Origin: an uncultured Dysgonomonas sp.
GTDB taxonomy: Bacteria; Bacteroidota; Bacteroidia; Bacteroidales; Dysgonomonadaceae
DNA length: 26,111 nucleotides
Direction: 5' to 3'
Assembly (NCBI GenBank): GCA_937995835.1
Contig: CALKIV010000055.1
Location: 1 to 26,111 of the forward strand
This document shows, piece after piece, positions 8,681 to 18,032 of the stretch. The notes under the pieces were generated by a model. That model did not search any database and had not been told where the DNA came from. It saw nothing but the letters and a program-made list of their open reading frames with translations. Position numbers and translations under genes: made by a program. How positions within the stretch are numbered: the first letter of the stretch is position 1; every line of letters begins with the position of its first letter.

Positions 8681-10213
8681 TTATTTAAAAGTGATGCTTT
8701 CAGTAAACTTATTTACCTTTATTCCAGCCTCTTCTAAAGACATAACTTTTTTGTCACCTATAATAAGATTTTCTATAGTAATATTCTCAACAAGGTGTTC
8801 TTCACTCAATCCATACACCTCCGATTCTTTTGGGAAAGCAGAATAAAACACACAGTCTTTTATCAAAATATCTTTTATTTGTCCTTTTCCATATCTATCT
8901 TTAATAGAGAAATGAATACCACGCTGCTGTCCTTTGTTATGAGATCTTTCAATACGATTGTTAATAAACTTTACATCTTGAAATGTAGCACCATCATTAC
9001 AATACAACACCAATCCTCGATCACACTCGATGACATCATTATCCTCGAACAGAATATTACTCATCAAATCAGCTTTGGTTTCAGTGCCAACCTTCAATGC
9101 TGACTTTTTTGTATAAAACACACATCCTTTGATCTGTATATTTTCTAGATTCTGTAAATAATTGCCATTATTCGTTGTCTTTATTGCGATATTATCATCA
9201 TTGCAATAAGCAAAACAATTTTCAATAAATACATTTTTAGATGCATCCGGATCAAAACCATCGGTATTTGCTACATCAAAATCATTCAATACCTTTACGT
9301 TACGTATAGTTACGTCAGATGAATACAAAATGTGAGTATTCCAAGCAGCTGGATCGCGCAAAATAACACCTTCAATAGTTACATTTTTAGAATTACGTAC
9401 ACGAATAAGATTAGCCGGTTTTCCTTGAGCTCTTACAACAGTTCCGTTCCCATCTATCACACCTCGTCCCGAAATGTTCACATTCTCTGCATCATCTACA
9501 AATATTAAGCGACTAAAAGTCATAAACTCTCCGTTATCAGTAAAATTATCAGGATTGTTTACCTTATCAGACTCCAGCTTGTTTTCATCTGTTGGATAAT
9601 CTGCTCTATCGTCTGAGCCTTTGATCATAGCACCCTCTTCGAGATAAATATTGGTATTACTCGAAATTTTCAGCATACCTGTTTTATATATTCCGGGCTC
9701 AAAATATAAAGTCTTTCCTGTCCCTGCAATCTCATCTAAGGCTTTTTGTACCTGATCAGTCTGTAACACTGCTCCTGTATCATCTGTTGTATACTTTTTT
9801 ATCGATACATAGTCCTTATTCTCACCTTCTTTAAAAGGTGAGATTAAAGGAGAATCGGCCAAAATGAATAGTTTTTCGTCTTCATTGACAGTTACGATAT
9901 AGTATCCAGCACCAGGCAAAGAAAAATTAATAGACTTACCACTCACATCACCTTGTATATTACGGCTCAAAGGGCTTATGATATAATCACTTATTGCATT
10001 GTTGAAAGTTAATGTAGCATTTTCGGACTGAGATAACTCAATGTGAGCATAACTAATATCTTTAAACTTTTCAACAAATATTTTTTGATTACCAACTGAT
10101 AATTCAAAAACATCGCTCTTTACTGCATCATTAGCATGAGCATAATCTTTAACTGTAGATTTGCTACAAGCAAATAATAAGATAGACAAAAGTAAAATCA
10201 AAATATTTTTCAT
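8681..10213 (-). CDS. GH28-like parallel beta-helix lipoprotein (tandem paralogue 2)
   Basis: 510 residues. The signal ends in a lipobox (LLFACSKS, acylated C16), so this copy is a lipoprotein while its tandem paralogue at 7209 is not. After a divergent N-terminal region (about 20-130) the beta-helix carries NTDG (316-319), NDD (D339, D340) and KVGTET (374-379) in place of Gly-His-Gly. The aspartates needed for inverting hydrolysis are kept. Repeated beta-helix coils with N-x-x-I/V-E/R-N patterns run to about residue 500. It lies 6 bp after the large GH2 gene and 26 bp before its paralogue. The two may divide the work by location (membrane-anchored versus soluble) or by linkage. Substrate inferred as pectin-like, not proven. 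Confidence 0.85.
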   Translation of the reverse strand: MKNILILLLSILLFACSKSTVKDYAHANDAVKSDVFELSVGNQKIFVEKFKDISYAHIELSQSENATLTFNNAISDYIISPLSRNIQGDVSGKSINFSLPGAGYYIVTVNEDEKLFILADSPLISPFKEGENKDYVSIKKYTTDDTGAVLQTDQVQKALDEIAGTGKTLYFEPGIYKTGMLKISSNTNIYLEEGAMIKGSDDRADYPTDENKLESDKVNNPDNFTDNGEFMTFSRLIFVDDAENVNISGRGVIDGNGTVVRAQGKPANLIRVRNSKNVTIEGVILRDPAAWNTHILYSSDVTIRNVKVLNDFDVANTDGFDPDASKNVFIENCFAYCNDDNIAIKTTNNGNYLQNLENIQIKGCVFYTKKSALKVGTETKADLMSNILFEDNDVIECDRGLVLYCNDGATFQDVKFINNRIERSHNKGQQRGIHFSIKDRYGKGQIKDILIKDCVFYSAFPKESEVYGLSEEHLVENITIENLIIGDKKVMSLEEAGIKVNKFTESITFK

Positions 10214-10219
10214 TGCTGA

Positions 10220-13200
10220 TTATAGTTTTTTATTAGGAAAATTGTTTTTCAATAAGCTGTTTGGCGATGGTACGAAAATATATTTTTCGCTTTCAATCGT
10301 ATATACCTCAAATCTGTTTTTTCGGTCTTCTTTGGTTCGCATTGATTTTTTGGTAACATAAGGATTTATATTTACCACCATCCCCAATGCAGACTTCCAT
10401 TGATCTTTAGTATACGATTTTGTTTCAGGATACAGATATTCAACAATCGATTTAAGATCTGTATCTTTAGTATAATATACATCTTTATACTTGCCTGCAA
10501 CATCTTTCACATTAAACACTTTTCCTTTTTGAGGTATTTTGTCTACTATTTTATTTTCAGACAAAAAGTTTTTGTCATACCCCTTGTATACAATCTGATA
10601 GGCATAATAATCCGCCAATTGCTCTTTGTACGCTTGTGGAAATTGAAGTGAATAAATATGTTTGGTTATAGCTCGGCTTATATTATACTGCTCCACTGCA
10701 AAGTTGTAATCGTCCGCTATTAGTTCGCCATTCTTGGCTAACATGATTTGTTTGAACAATTCTAACACATACTGAAACTCAGGGGTCTGAGTTGGAATAT
10801 TCGGATTCTCGGAAACTATAAAATTCTGTAGTTTCGTTTTAAAATTATCAGAATCTGACAACGAATAATGCAACTCCCCACTATATTCTTTCATTTCTTG
10901 AGGAGCTTTCACTGTTGTTATCTGATTGATATTTGTAGCTACAGGATTACGCCCTGGCAAGGAAAGTATAGGTTCTAAGATACCATCTATGGAATTTAAC
11001 TCAGAATATTTTTCTACATCAACAGATATTTTTCCAGCTTCAAGTCCTCCTGCTGTAACAGTAATATCTATTTTACCTACTTTACCTGTTGACCTTATCA
11101 AGTTTGTCACCGGCACATCAATATACATTGTTCCTTCATAGCCTTCCAATTTGTCCATATCGCTAATATAAACATCTGGTCCTATCCATTGACCAGGACC
11201 CGACAAAGTCCATTTCAACGTCGGATTAGCGCCATAACAATGAACACCATTTTTATCAACGATATCTGCTTTAATTTCTACAATATTGTCTAAAGCCGCT
11301 TTTATACTTTTAGAGGTTGTTGTTAGAACGATTTTAGCAGGTTCTCCAGCCAAAACAACTTTATTTTTCACAACTTCTCCATTCTTCGTTGCCACAGCCT
11401 CTATCGAACCTTCTTTTACCTCTATGTTCTTAAATGTTACACAAAATTGATTAGACGGATTAGGAAATAGTTTACCCTGGCTTTTCCCATTAACAAATAG
11501 TTCGACCTCATCACAATTTGAATCTATCACAAAATCTTTCTTTTGTCCTAAATATTGTTTTCGCCAAAAATGAGGATGAATAAAGACCATTGGCTTAGTC
11601 GCAAAGTTAGCTTGCCACAGATAATACTTATATTTAGGTGTTCTCCAACTGTCTACCCAACCTTTAGGGTTAACATGCTTCAATGGAGAGTTTACATACT
11701 CTCTATCTGCTCCATGATCAGCATATAACCATACAGATCCATAATGTTTTTGTACATCCTTTATTAAAGCCATTGTGTGATCATGCTCTTCTGTTCCTGC
11801 ATGTTGACCATCATCTGGCTCGAAATTTTTATCATCTTTATCATACCATCCACGTATCGTACAACGTAAGAAGCCTTCAATAGACATATTTTTTTCGCTA
11901 TGTGGTGCGTATTCTCCCATCGATTCATTATATACATGACGAGATGTTATTATACGTGTACTATCTTCGTCATATACCCATTTTGAATCAGCAGCATCTG
12001 TGGTCTCATTACCCATGCTCCAGAACACAATAGAAGGATGATTCCTGTCACGGCGTACCATCTCTCGAGCATTATTTTCCTGTACTTCATCACTAAATAC
12101 CTGATTTTTGATATTCGGCAGCTCTTCATTGATAATAATACCATTCTTATCCATATAATCATAGACATAAGGCGCATTAGGATAGTGTGCCGTACGCATA
12201 AAGTTATGGTTCAGATTATATTTTATATCATTCATATCTCTCTCGGCAATCCATTGGGGAAATGCTCCCCCAAGCCACACGTATTCCTCATGTCTATTTT
12301 GCCCGTGCACCCAAACTTCTTTCCCATTTAAGAATAATCTGTCTCTATCATAATTCCAAGAGAACCAACGAAAGCCTAATGGGCTTTTATAAGAATCAAC
12401 CAAAACATTATCCTTATATACTTCACTATATACTTGATATAGATATGGAGACTCTGGACTCCATAAGTTTGGATTTTTTATGACTTTACTCCTTTGCTCA
12501 AATGTTTGCATCTGCCCCGGATCAATCTTTCTTGTTTCTGTCAAAGTTTCAATAATATTATTTTTCGCATCCACAATATGTGATTTTAGAGTTGTCGTTG
12601 CCACAGTTGCATTATCGTTTTTCACAAAAGTTTTAACATTCACTACCCCCTCTTTTTCGTTTACAATAGGTGTAGTCACAAAAGTTCCTCCGTCGTGCTT
12701 GTAAGAACCTTGATACGGAATATGAACCTTATCAGTAACTACCAATTTAACATCTCTTGTAATACCACCATATACAGTCCAGTTGCCTGCATTCATCGGA
12801 GGGATCTGATACTTATCATTCAATGAGTTATTTACGGCTAATACTAAAACATTGTCTCCTCCCCAGTTTACAGCATCTGTTATATCAAAATAGAAACTTG
12901 TAAAACCACCTTTGTGATCTCCTAGATACTTTCCGTTTAACCATACTTTACAATATTTCTGTACTGCATCAAACTCTATTCTTATCTTCTTATCCTTTAG
13001 ATTATTGCTGATTTCCAAATGTTTGCGATACCATCCCCAACCATCCCACCAATAAGGACTATCCTTGAAAGAAGGGTTTTTCACATAAGGGTGTAACTCC
13101 TTTGTTGTTTCGTAAGTCATCCAAGTATGGGGAACAGAAACTACAGGCCATTTTGAATCATCAAAATTGGCATTTTCGTAACCAGTGCCCATTTTAGTCT

Positions 13201-13342
13201 CTGGAAAATAATTAAAAGTCCATTGAGTATTTATAGTTTTCTCTGCTCTTGCTTGTTTTACCGTATAAGAGTTTGTCTGCCCTTTCAGTAAAGGGGAAAA
13301 ACACAAAACAAGTAAAGCTGCAACTATTAGCTTCATTTTCAT
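10220..13342 (-). CDS. GH2 family glycoside hydrolase with altered nucleophile region
   Basis: 1040 residues with a signal peptide ending near LLKGQ. Domain order: sugar-binding jelly roll (about 35-205, with VPHTW, WYRKHL and VWLNGKYLGDHKGGF), immunoglobulin-like domain (about 210-325), TIM barrel (about 330-600, entry HGQNRHEE), then a beta-sandwich with VELFVNGKSQG and a long C-terminal region. The acid/base is clear (WSMGNE, E446). At the usual nucleophile site, where most GH2 enzymes have Ser/Thr-Glu-Tyr/Phe-Gly, this protein reads YADHGADREY (540-549). The aligned residue is D542, with E548 as a nearby glutamate. Function is therefore a GH2 glycosidase of uncertain specificity and possibly unusual mechanism. 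It follows the GH28-like gene at 13369 after 26 bp. Confidence 0.88.
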   Translation of the reverse strand: MKMKLIVAALLVLCFSPLLKGQTNSYTVKQARAEKTINTQWTFNYFPETKMGTGYENANFDDSKWPVVSVPHTWMTYETTKELHPYVKNPSFKDSPYWWDGWGWYRKHLEISNNLKDKKIRIEFDAVQKYCKVWLNGKYLGDHKGGFTSFYFDITDAVNWGGDNVLVLAVNNSLNDKYQIPPMNAGNWTVYGGITRDVKLVVTDKVHIPYQGSYKHDGGTFVTTPIVNEKEGVVNVKTFVKNDNATVATTTLKSHIVDAKNNIIETLTETRKIDPGQMQTFEQRSKVIKNPNLWSPESPYLYQVYSEVYKDNVLVDSYKSPLGFRWFSWNYDRDRLFLNGKEVWVHGQNRHEEYVWLGGAFPQWIAERDMNDIKYNLNHNFMRTAHYPNAPYVYDYMDKNGIIINEELPNIKNQVFSDEVQENNAREMVRRDRNHPSIVFWSMGNETTDAADSKWVYDEDSTRIITSRHVYNESMGEYAPHSEKNMSIEGFLRCTIRGWYDKDDKNFEPDDGQHAGTEEHDHTMALIKDVQKHYGSVWLYADHGADREYVNSPLKHVNPKGWVDSWRTPKYKYYLWQANFATKPMVFIHPHFWRKQYLGQKKDFVIDSNCDEVELFVNGKSQGKLFPNPSNQFCVTFKNIEVKEGSIEAVATKNGEVVKNKVVLAGEPAKIVLTTTSKSIKAALDNIVEIKADIVDKNGVHCYGANPTLKWTLSGPGQWIGPDVYISDMDKLEGYEGTMYIDVPVTNLIRSTGKVGKIDITVTAGGLEAGKISVDVEKYSELNSIDGILEPILSLPGRNPVATNINQITTVKAPQEMKEYSGELHYSLSDSDNFKTKLQNFIVSENPNIPTQTPEFQYVLELFKQIMLAKNGELIADDYNFAVEQYNISRAITKHIYSLQFPQAYKEQLADYYAYQIVYKGYDKNFLSENKIVDKIPQKGKVFNVKDVAGKYKDVYYTKDTDLKSIVEYLYPETKSYTKDQWKSALGMVVNINPYVTKKSMRTKEDRKNRFEVYTIESEKYIFVPSPNSLLKNNFPNKKL

Positions 13343-13368
13343 AATATTTTATTTTTAAGAATTATATT

Positions 13369-15264
13369 TTATTTTTTATTCCAAATTGTGTGAGGCTCTG
13401 TAATCGTAAAACTTTCGCAATGCACATTATCCATCTGAGGATCGTTTACATTTTCAAGCACTATTGCCGGACGTATGTCTGGATACTTTGCATGTAGAGT
13501 TACGTTATTGCATTTTAAACCTGAAATGTGCCTAAAATACAGTCCATAAGCTGGACAAGTACCTACTAAATTAAATTCAGGGTATTTCTCTTCATTCTCG
13601 GGAATGTCACGATAGACATAATATTTATCTCTGACTGACCCATAGTAAAGAAAGTCACAGTCTTCGATGAGTAAATTTTCTATTTTTTGATCTTTTAATC
13701 CTGATATTACTGACCCTACTCCCGGTCCATTACGGACTTCGACATATCCTATATCTGTATTTCTAATATTACGAATAGTTACATTCTTAATCTGTCCCAC
13801 AGGTGACGGATTTGGGCCGCCTTCAAATGTACGCCCTCTATTTCCTAATCTTATAAAAAGAGGAGAAGCACAACTATGCAGTAAAAAGTTTTCATATAAT
13901 ATATTCTCAAGGACAGATCCATCTACAGCCTCAATAGCAACACCATACCTAGCCGTACCTTCAACATTTCTAACTGTTAGATTCTTTATGTTTCCATGAG
14001 TTTCTGTTCCTATCTTTACAATATTGCAATTTGCATAACGAGAAAAAACACCTTCAACCAAGATATTTTCGGCAGGAACCAAAGACATAGCCTTGAAGCA
14101 AACTACATCATCCCCACAGATAGCATTAAAGTTAGTCAGCTTCACGTTACTACAACCGCTCAAGTCAATTCCATCTTGATTGTGTGAACCTGTATAACAA
14201 CGAACATTTACCCGATCGAAATTCATATCTCGACAAGCTTCATAGTATTGAGTCCAATTTCCACTGCGAATAAGCGTTATTCCTTTCAGATTGATATTTT
14301 GACACGAGACCATTCTGATCAATCGAGGACGTTCGTCTTCATTCCCTTTACCTTTGAAAGGCCACCCCTCTCCGATAGAATATCCATCAATAATTCCTCC
14401 ACCGGTAATAGTTATATTGCTTTTGTTTTCGGCAAACAACAACTGATAGTCCTCGTTTGCTCGAAATGAAGGAAGTTGAATTCTCTTGGGTGAATAATCA
14501 TGCATATTGGCCGTCCCTCTGAGAATAGCTCCTTTCTCTACATGTAGAGTCACATTATCTTTTAGTTCTAATGTGCCTGTTCTATATATTCCACCTTGAA
14601 TGTAGACTGTTCCGCCATTTTTCATTTGTGAACACCGATCGATAGCCTTTTGTAGCACCTCAGTATTGACTGTTACATCATCCCCCTTAGCTCCTAGTTC
14701 AGTAACATCAAGAATATTTTTTCCAACTAACTTTTTGGATACATATTGGGAAGAGGGTGTTGCAGCTACAATATACATTGGGTCAGTGCTGCTCCCATTA
14801 TTTCCCAAGCTTATACGTTCTCCTTTTGTACATTTTTTCTTATATACTTCAAACTCTCCTTGAGATGACAAAAAGATACCTTCCTCCTTTTGGTATTCAG
14901 ATAGCCACAGAGGTTTCTGTTGAATACCTTTATAATGAATTATATAAATATTTGCGTCATGGCTAAGAGAGAACATAACAAGTGTATCTCCCTTATAGCT
15001 CTTCGACCCATATGCTGTTTGTATCCAATCTGCTCCAACCAGCTGATCGGGAACATTCTTAATTTCAATGAATTCCTCCCCATACATTGAAGTTCCACTC
15101 CTGAGATTTCCTTGCTCTATCCAATGTGAAGCATTATAGTTATTTGTCCAAATATCTAAAATATCCAGACTATGTATTAGAAATGTATCTCCACAAACCT
15201 TTGCTGAAAACATAAAGGTTAACAGTATCGTAAAAACGATATTTATGATTACTCTAGATTTCAT
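13369..15264 (-). CDS. GH28-like parallel beta-helix protein, long form
   Basis: 631 residues with a signal peptide ending near AKVCG. That cysteine is poorly placed for a lipobox, so the protein is probably soluble. Residues about 25-180 form an extra beta-rich N-terminal region. The beta-helix starts at about 184 (ILDVTELGAKGDD). GH28 signatures are NQDGID (362-367) and CGDD (D385, D386). The catalytic-histidine segment is replaced by KIGTETHG (417-424). The C-terminal coils carry an insertion (GNRGRTFEGG) that may close the active site. It is related to but distinct from the two tandem paralogues downstream, with a longer N-terminus. It is the first enzyme gene after susC, susD and the FGE-like gene, and an attenuating terminator precedes it. 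Likely an exo-acting hydrolase for uronate-containing glycans. Confidence 0.85.
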   Translation of the reverse strand: MKSRVIINIVFTILLTFMFSAKVCGDTFLIHSLDILDIWTNNYNASHWIEQGNLRSGTSMYGEEFIEIKNVPDQLVGADWIQTAYGSKSYKGDTLVMFSLSHDANIYIIHYKGIQQKPLWLSEYQKEEGIFLSSQGEFEVYKKKCTKGERISLGNNGSSTDPMYIVAATPSSQYVSKKLVGKNILDVTELGAKGDDVTVNTEVLQKAIDRCSQMKNGGTVYIQGGIYRTGTLELKDNVTLHVEKGAILRGTANMHDYSPKRIQLPSFRANEDYQLLFAENKSNITITGGGIIDGYSIGEGWPFKGKGNEDERPRLIRMVSCQNINLKGITLIRSGNWTQYYEACRDMNFDRVNVRCYTGSHNQDGIDLSGCSNVKLTNFNAICGDDVVCFKAMSLVPAENILVEGVFSRYANCNIVKIGTETHGNIKNLTVRNVEGTARYGVAIEAVDGSVLENILYENFLLHSCASPLFIRLGNRGRTFEGGPNPSPVGQIKNVTIRNIRNTDIGYVEVRNGPGVGSVISGLKDQKIENLLIEDCDFLYYGSVRDKYYVYRDIPENEEKYPEFNLVGTCPAYGLYFRHISGLKCNNVTLHAKYPDIRPAIVLENVNDPQMDNVHCESFTITEPHTIWNKK

Positions 15265-15357
15265 TCTTTGACTTTAAATGAGAATAGTTAATTGAAATAA
15301 AAAAATCGGAAGAGAACAATATTGCTCAATAATGTTATCAATTGCTCTTTAAAAATA

Positions 15358-15384
15358 TCCGGTAAACCGAAACAGTCTACCGGA
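15358..15384 (-). terminator. Internal terminator between susCD-lipoprotein and enzyme genes
   Basis: A 7-bp GC-containing stem (TCCGGTA/TACCGGA, 15358-15364 with 15378-15384) surrounds a 13-base loop, ten bases past the stop codon of the FGE-like gene. On the minus strand it is followed by TATTTTT. This is a reasonable intrinsic terminator inside the operon. It would let the surface genes be expressed more strongly than the enzymes, a common pattern in PULs. Confidence 0.6.
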
Positions 15385-15394
15385 CATTCAGCTA

Positions 15395-16390
15395 TTACAA
15401 ATCTTTTACTATACGAAACCCAATTTCATCAGACCGAGTTCCTTGAGCTAGACGTAAACGAACATAAACGGAACAGTTGTCGCTTGTTGAATTCCAACCA
15501 CCACCCCTTATTATTTTAAACTTTCCTTGATCAGGTCCTTGAGGATCTATGGCTATTACTCCATCGGATGACTGCTCAGTACTTGCATTTGCTGCAATTC
15601 CTTTGGCACATTGGTCATAATATTCGGCACCATGCCAATCATTACACCACTCCATAACATTGCCACTCATATCAAATATTCCCCATTTATTATCGGCTTT
15701 CTTTTTCTTTTCTTTTATAGAGCCCACTTGACGAGGCATACGACCTATTCGTACTACTTCATTACCTGCTTGAGTAAAAACTGTCACAGTATCGATTATG
15801 GCATTTTTGTCATCATAAAATATAGCTACGTTTTTAATTGTACCACTACCTGAATATTTATTATCCTCTGTTGCCCTAGCACAATATTCCCACTCAGCCT
15901 CGGTAGGAAGACGTCCTCCCATCCACTCAGCAAAAGCTTTAGCTTCTTTCCATGTTACATTTACAACTGGATGTTCCATCCGAGATTCACCTCTCCAGTT
16001 TTTCCATCCCCAGAAAGGTTCGGCTGGCATAGAGACTACATTTTTATTAGCATTTACAAATTTTTGATATTGCTCTATAGTAACTTCATAACGCATTATG
16101 GCAAATGATTTACTTATTCTCACAGGATGTACAGGCAGAGCATCTGCCGGGATTTTGGAATCTTTGCCAGTATTTCCCATTTCGAACTCACCCGCATTCA
16201 CTACAATCCAATCAGCTTTAGGTATTACATCCTCTGGGTTATCTGTAGGCACTACTGAAATGTCCGGACCTGGATCAGGATATTTATCTGACGGAAATTC
16301 GTCTGGAGCATCATTTGAGCACTGTGCAAATGCTATAACTATTGCTACCAATAATAAACCTCTGGACATATTATATATAATGGTTTTCAT
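15395..16390 (-). CDS. FGE/SUMF1-like surface lipoprotein, probably not a sulfatase activator
   Basis: 331 residues. The signal ends at C24 (AFAQCSND) and is followed by acidic residues and a Pro-rich linker (about 25-58), which suits a surface-exposed Bacteroidota lipoprotein. Residues about 60-330 are an FGE-sulfatase fold (MGNTG, YEVTIEQYQKF, PVVNVTWKEA, GGRLPTEAEWEYCAR, GNVMEWCNDW, IRGGGWNS, GFRIV). Classical formylglycine-generating enzymes bind copper with two cysteines shortly after the RGGS-like motif. Here the aligned positions are S301 and C306, so the first is lost, and no sulfatase gene is nearby. Its place directly after susD, where PULs usually encode a surface glycan-binding protein, and its lipoprotein signal suggest a binding or structural role. 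Hydroxylase-like chemistry cannot be excluded. Confidence 0.85.
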   Translation of the reverse strand: MKTIIYNMSRGLLLVAIVIAFAQCSNDAPDEFPSDKYPDPGPDISVVPTDNPEDVIPKADWIVVNAGEFEMGNTGKDSKIPADALPVHPVRISKSFAIMRYEVTIEQYQKFVNANKNVVSMPAEPFWGWKNWRGESRMEHPVVNVTWKEAKAFAEWMGGRLPTEAEWEYCARATEDNKYSGSGTIKNVAIFYDDKNAIIDTVTVFTQAGNEVVRIGRMPRQVGSIKEKKKKADNKWGIFDMSGNVMEWCNDWHGAEYYDQCAKGIAANASTEQSSDGVIAIDPQGPDQGKFKIIRGGGWNSTSDNCSVYVRLRLAQGTRSDEIGFRIVKDL

Positions 16391-16413
16391 ATTCTATCTT
16401 TTTAATTATTATA

Positions 16414-18015
16414 TCAATTATACCCGTTATTATTCGGTTTTAAATTGGGGTTTGACTGAATCTCATCTGTTGGTATCGGATGGAGGAGAAAACGATCACT
16501 CAAATTTTTTGTCACTTCCGCAAAAGGTACAGTCAACTCTACTGATTTAGCTTTATTGATTCCTTCGGGAACAGAAAACACCATCTTTATTGTCTCCATA
16601 TAGCGCTGCTCTTCCTTGTTATGCTTTGCTATGGCATCCATTAGCTTTCCAGTTCTTCGCAAATCGAATAAACGTTGTCCTTCGTGTGCAAACTCCAATC
16701 TGCGCTCAAATAGTATAGTATCTTGAACTACAGTTTTAGATGTTCCTACCTTTATGTCTCCTGTTACTTGAGAGCCATCCTTAATAATCAAACCCGCACG
16801 TTTTCGTATTTTATTAATCCATAGCACTGCTTCATCCGTTTTATTTGTCGCATTTAAAGCTTCTGCATAAACTAATACTGCATCTGAAACCCTTAATAGT
16901 ATCTCGTTTGGTGCTCCCAAATTCTGATCAGTAGTCACAGCATCAACTCTTTTAAATATACTAGGAACGCCATCACATATTTGATAATTGACAACAAAGC
17001 GCTTATCATGAGATTGTTTGCTGAAAGCTTCAAATAGAGAGGTACTTGGTATATAATTCTGATAGCCTTTGGTAAGACAACCTGCAATTACCTTTTTCGG
17101 TGCATATTCTCTATGTGACTTATTGTTGTACCCTGTTTGGGCTAGAGCTTCTATTTCCCAAATAACTTCTTTTTTTCGCTTTGCATCTGTTTTATATCTT
17201 ACATCAAATATTTTATTGTAATCGGCTAATGTATATAAACTAGAACCATCATCGTTGAACCGATCAATAATATACTGAACAGACTCAATACACTCTGGAT
17301 ATTTTTTCATAGCCAAATATACCTTAGCTTTCAAAAGTCTCACTGCACCTTTTGTTAAAGCAAGTTGATATCCTATATCTTCACCGCGTATATACACATA
17401 ATATGGTTCTTCATCTAGTCCATCTGCTTCATCAAGGTCTTTTATAATATTTTTGTAAATATCTTCTACTGAAGACTTTGATGGACGAATATTGCCATCT
17501 ACAGAATAGCTCGGATCTGAAACATAAGGAACTTCCCCCCACAACTGAACCAAATTAAAATAAGCCCAGGCACGAATAAACTTCGCTTCAGCCAGCATTA
17601 TTTCTTGATTCTTTTTTGATTTGTCACTCGTCACCTGCATTCGGGGGATCTTATCTATGAGAAGGTTTGCATTCTGAATTACATCATAAAAGCTTGACCA
17701 CATATTTACAAAATACTTATTACGAGTGTCAAAAAACAATGTAGTTAACGACCTTCGAGCCTGATCGGTTCCCTGAAATAGCATGTCATCAGACATAACA
17801 TCTGTAATTGAAACAAAATCAGAACCAAAAACAGTTCCTTTAACAGAAGCATATGTACCATAAAGAGCTTTCGCAGCTTGTTCATCATCCTTATAGTATT
17901 TATCTACTTCATACTGATCAGCTAAATCTGTATCAAAGAAGTCACTACAGGAAACAAAAGAGATAGCAAATAAGAAAATAGAAATTGATTTTGCTAAGTA
18001 TATATATTTCTTCAT
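16414..18015 (-). CDS. susD: SusD/RagB-family surface glycan-binding lipoprotein
   Basis: 533 residues with a lipoprotein signal (ISFVSCSDFF, acylated C23) and the acidic stretch typical of surface-exported Bacteroidota lipoproteins. The N-terminal helical TPR-like region includes KYYKDDEQAAKALYGTYASV (about 40-60) and AEAKFIRAWAYFNLVQLWG (about 142-160). The C-terminal half has LLRVSDAVLVYAEALN and FERRLEFAHEGQRLFDLRR, both hallmarks of the SusD/RagB family. Length is normal. SusD proteins form the lid over the SusC transporter and hold oligosaccharides at the cell surface. The gene begins 17 bp after susC and is followed after 23 bp by the FGE-like lipoprotein gene. Ligand specificity cannot be read from sequence. 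Confidence 0.96.
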   Translation of the reverse strand: MKKYIYLAKSISIFLFAISFVSCSDFFDTDLADQYEVDKYYKDDEQAAKALYGTYASVKGTVFGSDFVSITDVMSDDMLFQGTDQARRSLTTLFFDTRNKYFVNMWSSFYDVIQNANLLIDKIPRMQVTSDKSKKNQEIMLAEAKFIRAWAYFNLVQLWGEVPYVSDPSYSVDGNIRPSKSSVEDIYKNIIKDLDEADGLDEEPYYVYIRGEDIGYQLALTKGAVRLLKAKVYLAMKKYPECIESVQYIIDRFNDDGSSLYTLADYNKIFDVRYKTDAKRKKEVIWEIEALAQTGYNNKSHREYAPKKVIAGCLTKGYQNYIPSTSLFEAFSKQSHDKRFVVNYQICDGVPSIFKRVDAVTTDQNLGAPNEILLRVSDAVLVYAEALNATNKTDEAVLWINKIRKRAGLIIKDGSQVTGDIKVGTSKTVVQDTILFERRLEFAHEGQRLFDLRRTGKLMDAIAKHNKEEQRYMETIKMVFSVPEGINKAKSVELTVPFAEVTKNLSDRFLLHPIPTDEIQSNPNLKPNNNGYN

Positions 18016-18032
18016 GATTTTTTATTTTTAAA

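Noticed and set aside
7209..15264. Calling the GH28-like proteins pectate or rhamnogalacturonan lyases
   Set aside because: They have the GH28 aspartate motifs NTDG/NQDG and DD, which fit hydrolases. The pectate-lyase-3 label applies only to the beta-helix fold entry.
15395..16390. Sulfatase-maturing enzyme for a sulfated-glycan PUL
   Set aside because: No sulfatase is encoded in the window and one of the two copper-site cysteines is missing.
16098..16550. Open frame of 150 codons on the plus strand across the FGE-like and susD genes
   Set aside because: It overlaps the antisense of two clear genes and crosses their junction, with no family likeness.
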